A stretch of 17,431 nucleotides of DNA from assembly GCA_964541075.1 (NCBI GenBank), contig CAZIPZ010000077.1, positions 1-17,431 of the forward strand, written 5' to 3'. Under the pieces are notes generated by a model, which had not been told where the DNA came from, made no database searches, and was given only the letters and a program-made list of their open reading frames with translations. The DNA comes from CAZIPZ01 sp964541075. GTDB lineage: Bacteria; Acidobacteriota; Terriglobia; 20CM-2-55-15. This document shows, in pieces, positions 14,785-17,431 of the stretch. The translations under genes and the position numbers were made by a program. Position 1 is the first letter of the stretch. Each line of letters starts with the position of its first letter.

Positions 14785-15579
14785 TTGATTGCCCTGTTGA
14801 TCGTGCTTGCCACGTTTTCCGCCGATCTGGGACGTTCGATTCAAATCAAATTCCCCGATGAAGCCGGGATTCGATCAATGGAAGTGGAATGGTCGAATAA
14901 GAAAGTTCCTTTCGCAAAGGTGGGTGATCAGTGGATCACTGTCTTGGGCGTAGATCTGGACGCAAAGCCCGGAGATCATCCAGCGAACGTCAAAGTAACC
15001 ATGCAGGACGGACGCACTGATCTCAAGCCGATGCTGATCACCGTCAATGATGTGAAATATCCGACGACGGAGCTGAAAGTTGAGGAAAAGTATGTTCAGT
15101 TAAGCCCGCAGAACCTTAAGCGGGCGAATCGGGAAACGAAAGAGCTTGAGGCGATTCATTCGACAATTACTCCAGAGATCCTCTGGAAGGACGATTTCAT
15201 CGTACCGATTGAGGGTGGCGCCGGAAGAAACTTCGGCCATCGGCGGGTTTTCAATGGAGAACCCCGCGCGCCGCATGCCGGAGCTGATCTTCGAGCCTCA
15301 ACAGGCATCCCGATACACTCCACTAACCGCGGCCGCATCGTACTTGCGAAAAATCTGTTTTTTACGGGGAACACGGTGATCGTCGATCATGGCATCGGGA
15401 TTTATTCACTCTATGCTCACCTTTCCCGGATCGACGTGAAGAAGGGCGACCTAGTCGAAAGAGATAAAGTCGTCGGACTGGCTGGAGCGACAGGCCGCGT
15501 CACCGGCCCTCACCTGCATTGGGGTATGCGCGTCCAGGGTGCGCGAGTGGATCCGTTTTCTCTCGTTGAGATGAGATAG
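14785..15579 (+). CDS. M23-family (LytM/NlpD-type) peptidase
   Basis: 264 residues from a TTG start. Residues 1-13 are hydrophobic (MIALLIVLATFSA), a short signal peptide or anchor with no positive N-region. An Ig/beta-rich region fills about 18-95. The M23 domain spans about 140-262 with all zinc ligands: HAGAD (His164, Asp168) and HLH (His243, His245), plus the conserved YSLYAHLSRI and GxxGRVTGPHLHWGM segments. Known family role: zinc endopeptidase that cuts peptide cross-bridges in peptidoglycan, in the periplasm or outside the cell; here the site is intact, so activity is expected. It is translationally close to tldE (4-base gap), which makes it part of the tldDE operon. Why a cytoplasmic TldDE and an exported M23 share an operon is unclear. 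Confidence 0.9.
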   Translation: MIALLIVLATFSADLGRSIQIKFPDEAGIRSMEVEWSNKKVPFAKVGDQWITVLGVDLDAKPGDHPANVKVTMQDGRTDLKPMLITVNDVKYPTTELKVEEKYVQLSPQNLKRANRETKELEAIHSTITPEILWKDDFIVPIEGGAGRNFGHRRVFNGEPRAPHAGADLRASTGIPIHSTNRGRIVLAKNLFFTGNTVIVDHGIGIYSLYAHLSRIDVKKGDLVERDKVVGLAGATGRVTGPHLHWGMRVQGARVDPFSLVEMR

Positions 15580-15594
15580 GTCGCTCCGCAAGTC

Positions 15595-15603
15595 TGTTAT
15601 GCT
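15595..15603 (+). promoter_or_regulatory. Extended -10 box before the HEAT-repeat gene
   Basis: TG-T-TATGCT (TG at 15595-15596, hexamer 15598-15603, 4/6 to consensus). It ends 9 bases before the ATG at 15613, again implying a very short leader. No convincing -35 box or Shine-Dalgarno. Confidence 0.4.
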
Positions 15604-15612
15604 GCATACGCC

Positions 15613-16335
15613 ATGTTTGATTTTCTTAAGCGCAGCAGTCAGCCTTCTCCAAGACAAATTGAAAAACAAGTAAAGCGGCTAACTGAGCCGGGAGGGGAAG
15701 ATGCGCCTCGGATGGAGGCTGCCGACCGGCTTTCGGAATGGGGTACTTCGGATTCACTGTATGGGCTGCTCAAGCGGTTCACCATTTCAAGCAAAGTCAT
15801 TTCGCAGGATGTTGAAGAGAAGCGGATCGTTGTACGGATGCTTGTGGAAAAGGGCAGAGAGGCGATCGAACCTATCCTGCGATTTTTGAAGACGCATCAC
15901 CAGGTGGAATGGCCTATTCAGGCCCTGTCGCAAATTCTTCCGCGAGAGGAATTGGTTCCTCAGCTCGTTGAAGTATTAGGCAAGGTTGCGGCAGCGAGCG
16001 CGTTCACTCCTCCGGAACAGAAGGCAGACCTTATTCGGGCGATGCGAGGGCATGTCACTCCGGAAATCGCGGCAGCACTGAACGAATTCCTATCGGACGA
16101 TGACGATGACGTGAGGATTTCCGCCGTAGAAGCGATAGCCGAGGTCGGCGAACCGATGCGCGAGCCGTTGCTAGAAGCGTTCATCGCTGCTCAGGACAGG
16201 CCGAGAATTCGCATAAAGATTGCAGAGATCTTTGCAGATCAGGATTGGGCTGTGAAAGGATATCGGCCTACCATCGAAGAGACACTGCCCGAGGGGTTTC
16301 ATATCACCTCGAAGGGACTCATTCGCAGGAGATAG
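15613..16335 (+). CDS. HEAT-repeat protein
   Basis: 240 residues, soluble, no signal peptide, mostly paired helices. Repeats are visible at about 33-55 (RMEAADRLSEWGTSDSLYGL), 68-108 (VVRMLVEKGREAIEPILRFL and VEWPIQALSQIL) and 136-158. The clearest HEAT_2 unit is at about 158-190, with acidic cap SDDDDDVRISAVEAIAEVG. The last helices run to about 212. The tail (RPTIEETLPEGFHITSKGLIRRR) is not repeat-like and may be a strand-rich docking end. HEAT proteins are protein-protein scaffolds; no enzyme motif is seen. Its stop (16333-16335) directly abuts the next ATG, so the two genes are probably translated together. The partner may be the adjacent membrane protein; function otherwise unknown. Confidence 0.8.
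   Translation: MFDFLKRSSQPSPRQIEKQVKRLTEPGGEDAPRMEAADRLSEWGTSDSLYGLLKRFTISSKVISQDVEEKRIVVRMLVEKGREAIEPILRFLKTHHQVEWPIQALSQILPREELVPQLVEVLGKVAAASAFTPPEQKADLIRAMRGHVTPEIAAALNEFLSDDDDDVRISAVEAIAEVGEPMREPLLEAFIAAQDRPRIRIKIAEIFADQDWAVKGYRPTIEETLPEGFHITSKGLIRRR
16327..16332 (+). promoter_or_regulatory. Ribosome binding site of the membrane-protein gene
   Basis: AGGAGA within the last codons of the HEAT-repeat gene, 3 bases before the ATG at 16336. It is one of the few good Shine-Dalgarno sequences in the window. Confidence 0.55.
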
Positions 16336-16905
16336 ATGATACGAACACTCGTCGCCTTCTGCATGGCGATCTGGCTTATGGGGACGCTGTGCATGATGGT
16401 TGTCGCCACCCAGAATTTCTATACAATCGACCGGCTGCTTGAATCGCAGCCGAATCCGGCTTTTGCGGCCGCCATAAACAAACTGGGCAGGTCTGAAGCA
16501 CGCGACCTGTTGCGATATCTGTCGTCGGAACTCAATCGCCTCTACTTTCAATACTGGAACATTGCTCAGATTGCGATTGGTATTTCGGCGCTGTGGCTGG
16601 TGACAAAGCTGCCCTCTGCGGAATCTTCGAAGGCCAAATGGAGCATCGTCGCGATGCTGGCCATCGTCCTATTCCTCACCACGGTTATCACTCCGCAGAT
16701 CCTGTCGGTAGGACGGGCATTGGACTTTACGCCCCGCGATCCTCCCCCTCCTTCCTTGCGTACATTCGGACTATTGCATGCCGCATACACGGTGCTGGAC
16801 ATAGTGAAGTTCATCCTTGGCGTTCTGGTGACCGTGTGGTTGCAGCGCTCGCAGCATGTCTACAAGCTCTCAGAGGCTACCGACCTATTGCCGCCTCCTG
16901 CATAA
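16336..16905 (+). CDS. Four-helix membrane protein, DUF4149-like
   Basis: 189 residues with four predicted membrane helices: about 4-25 (TLVAFCMAIWLMGTLCMMVV), 74-91, 103-120 (SIVAMLAIVLFLTTVITP) and 152-169. A polar, helical loop of about 45 residues follows TM1 (residues 28-72) and a proline-rich loop (DPPPPS) precedes TM4. The pattern, with W-x-x-G in TM1 and T-x-x-x-x-P at the end of TM3 followed by a short amphipathic turn, fits DUF4149/TMEM205-like proteins, whose function is not known. This assignment is by pattern. The start directly follows the HEAT gene stop and has a good Shine-Dalgarno. Confidence 0.65.
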   Translation: MIRTLVAFCMAIWLMGTLCMMVVATQNFYTIDRLLESQPNPAFAAAINKLGRSEARDLLRYLSSELNRLYFQYWNIAQIAIGISALWLVTKLPSAESSKAKWSIVAMLAIVLFLTTVITPQILSVGRALDFTPRDPPPPSLRTFGLLHAAYTVLDIVKFILGVLVTVWLQRSQHVYKLSEATDLLPPPA

Positions 16906-17169
16906 GTAGGAACCAATTCCGGTCTGGGCCGACAGCCGTCTTGGAACAGTTGACGCGGTCCGTCCAGAACGGAAAACCCATCTAGCGTCGGACCATGACT
17001 TGGGCATAAGCGGAGCCAATTTGGTGGGACCTTCCCGTTATTTGGCGCCAGATAGGAAAAGTCAGCGTGGGTGACAACTTTGTCGCAGCAAACGCAAATT
17101 CCTTTTCAAAATGTTCTTGGCCAAGTCGGCAACATTGCCACGAAAAAGAAGCGACTGAACCGCTTGCGG
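16906..17169. other. Non-coding gap before the last gene
   Basis: No supportable gene on either strand and no strong terminator after the membrane-protein gene. Only small inverted repeats are visible: TCCGT-CCAGA-ACGGA around 16960-16974 and the palindrome TGGCGCCA near 17043. Open frames on the minus strand across 17062-17430 are shadows of the plus-strand gene at the right end. Confidence 0.4.
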
Positions 17170-17198
17170 TTGACGAGAGGACCGGCTCCTTCTATATT
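17170..17198 (+). promoter_or_regulatory. Sigma70-type promoter of the terminal gene
   Basis: TTGACG (17170-17175, 5/6), a 17-base spacer and TATATT (17193-17198, 5/6). This is the best promoter in the window. Transcription starting near 17205 would give a leader of about 16 bases before the ATG at 17221; no strong Shine-Dalgarno is seen there. Confidence 0.6.
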
Positions 17199-17220
17199 GT
17201 GCGGGACCCTTGCCACGCTG

Positions 17221-17431
17221 ATGCGAAGATTGATTGCGGTCCTCATGGTGATTCTGTGCGGAGTTTTGACGGCGCCTGCGCAGTCCCAAACGGAACGCGC
17301 GGAGACGCTCCGCGCCGAACGCCGCGTGCGGGCTGTGCGCATTCCGAACAACAGAATCGTGATCAATGGCGATATGAGTGAGACGGAATGGGGGTTGGCG
17401 GCCCCTGCAACCGATTTCGTCCAGCAGCAAC
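17221..17431 (+). CDS. N-terminus of a secreted CBM9/DUF5916-like protein, cut by the window edge
   Basis: Open to the end of the window, 70 codons visible. The ATG at 17221 opens a clear signal peptide: MRR, then hydrophobic LIAVLMVILCGVLTAPA, with likely cleavage at APA-QSQ. After a charged linker the mature part reads VRIPNNRIVINGDMSETEWG, then APATDFVQQQ. The pattern I-x-I-[ND]-G-x-[LM]-x-[ED]-x-x-W followed by APA-x-x-F-x-Q is the opening of the carbohydrate-binding family 9-like domain that precedes DUF5916 in large outer-membrane or secreted proteins, common in Acidobacteriota, Bacteroidota and Gemmatimonadota. The full protein is usually 700-900 residues, so most of it lies outside. 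The DUF5916 barrel itself is not visible and is inferred from the N-terminal pattern. Confidence 0.7.
   Translation, partial: MRRLIAVLMVILCGVLTAPAQSQTERAETLRAERRVRAVRIPNNRIVINGDMSETEWGLAAPATDFVQQQ

Noticed and set aside
16906..17220. Small RNA or riboswitch in the 315-base gap
   Set aside because: Only short, weak inverted repeats are visible and no known riboswitch core; apart from the promoter at its right end I see nothing to support a call.
17062..17430. Open frames on the minus strand at the right end (122 and 86 codons)
   Set aside because: They overlap the signal-peptide-bearing plus-strand CBM9-like gene with a near-consensus promoter; the minus-strand translations are Arg/His-rich and look like shadows.

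Overview
The window is ordinary bacterial DNA of moderate GC, densely packed with protein-coding genes on both strands. No rRNA, tRNA, CRISPR array, insertion sequence, integrase or phage gene was seen. Gene content (split MacB/DevC-type exporter with a SurA_N-DsbA fusion, the HESCGH form of TldD, DUF488 next to a beta-CASP hydrolase, a terminal CBM9/DUF5916-like secreted protein) and the scarcity of Shine-Dalgarno sequences resemble soil Acidobacteriota. That taxonomic guess is an inference from gene style, not a measurement.

Layout. Positions 1-1000 hold the 3' three-quarters of a class III PLP aminotransferase (+). It converges on a minus-strand gene with two TerB-like domains (1021-1884). 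Divergent from that, after only 42 bases, starts a tightly coupled five-gene operon (1927-7313, +): two FtsX/MacB-type permeases, a HlyD/MacA-type adaptor, an ABC ATPase, and a secreted SurA_N-DsbA fusion. A strong 12-bp hairpin follows. Then come a glycine-rich general-stress-protein-17M-like gene (7541-8032, +) behind a good sigma70-type promoter, and a convergent LctP lactate permease (8089-9756, -). Next are a coupled pair DUF488 + beta-CASP metallo-hydrolase (10010-11967, +), and tldD-tldE plus an M23 peptidase (12013-15579, +). The right end has a HEAT-repeat protein with a four-helix membrane protein (15613-16905, +), a 315-base gap, and the signal peptide and first residues of a CBM9/DUF5916-like protein (17221 to the end, +).

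How the genes fit together. The 1927-7313 operon looks like a tripartite ABC exporter of the MacAB/DevBCA type, except that the permease is two different half-subunits and the last gene is a periplasmic thiol oxidoreductase/chaperone. The outer-membrane channel and the cargo are not in the window. TldD/TldE form one metallopeptidase, here coupled to a cell-wall-type M23 peptidase. The remaining units are metabolic or housekeeping genes with no obvious link to one another.

The main points for a second look are the exporter with a built-in foldase, the tandem TerB protein sharing its tiny promoter region, the DUF488-beta-CASP pair, a recurring -10-like TANNNT box 6-12 bases before start codons that lack a Shine-Dalgarno sequence, an orphan perfect Shine-Dalgarno in the stress-gene leader, and an 18-bp perfect palindrome inside tldE. 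I did not find a convincing wholly new defence or mobile system.
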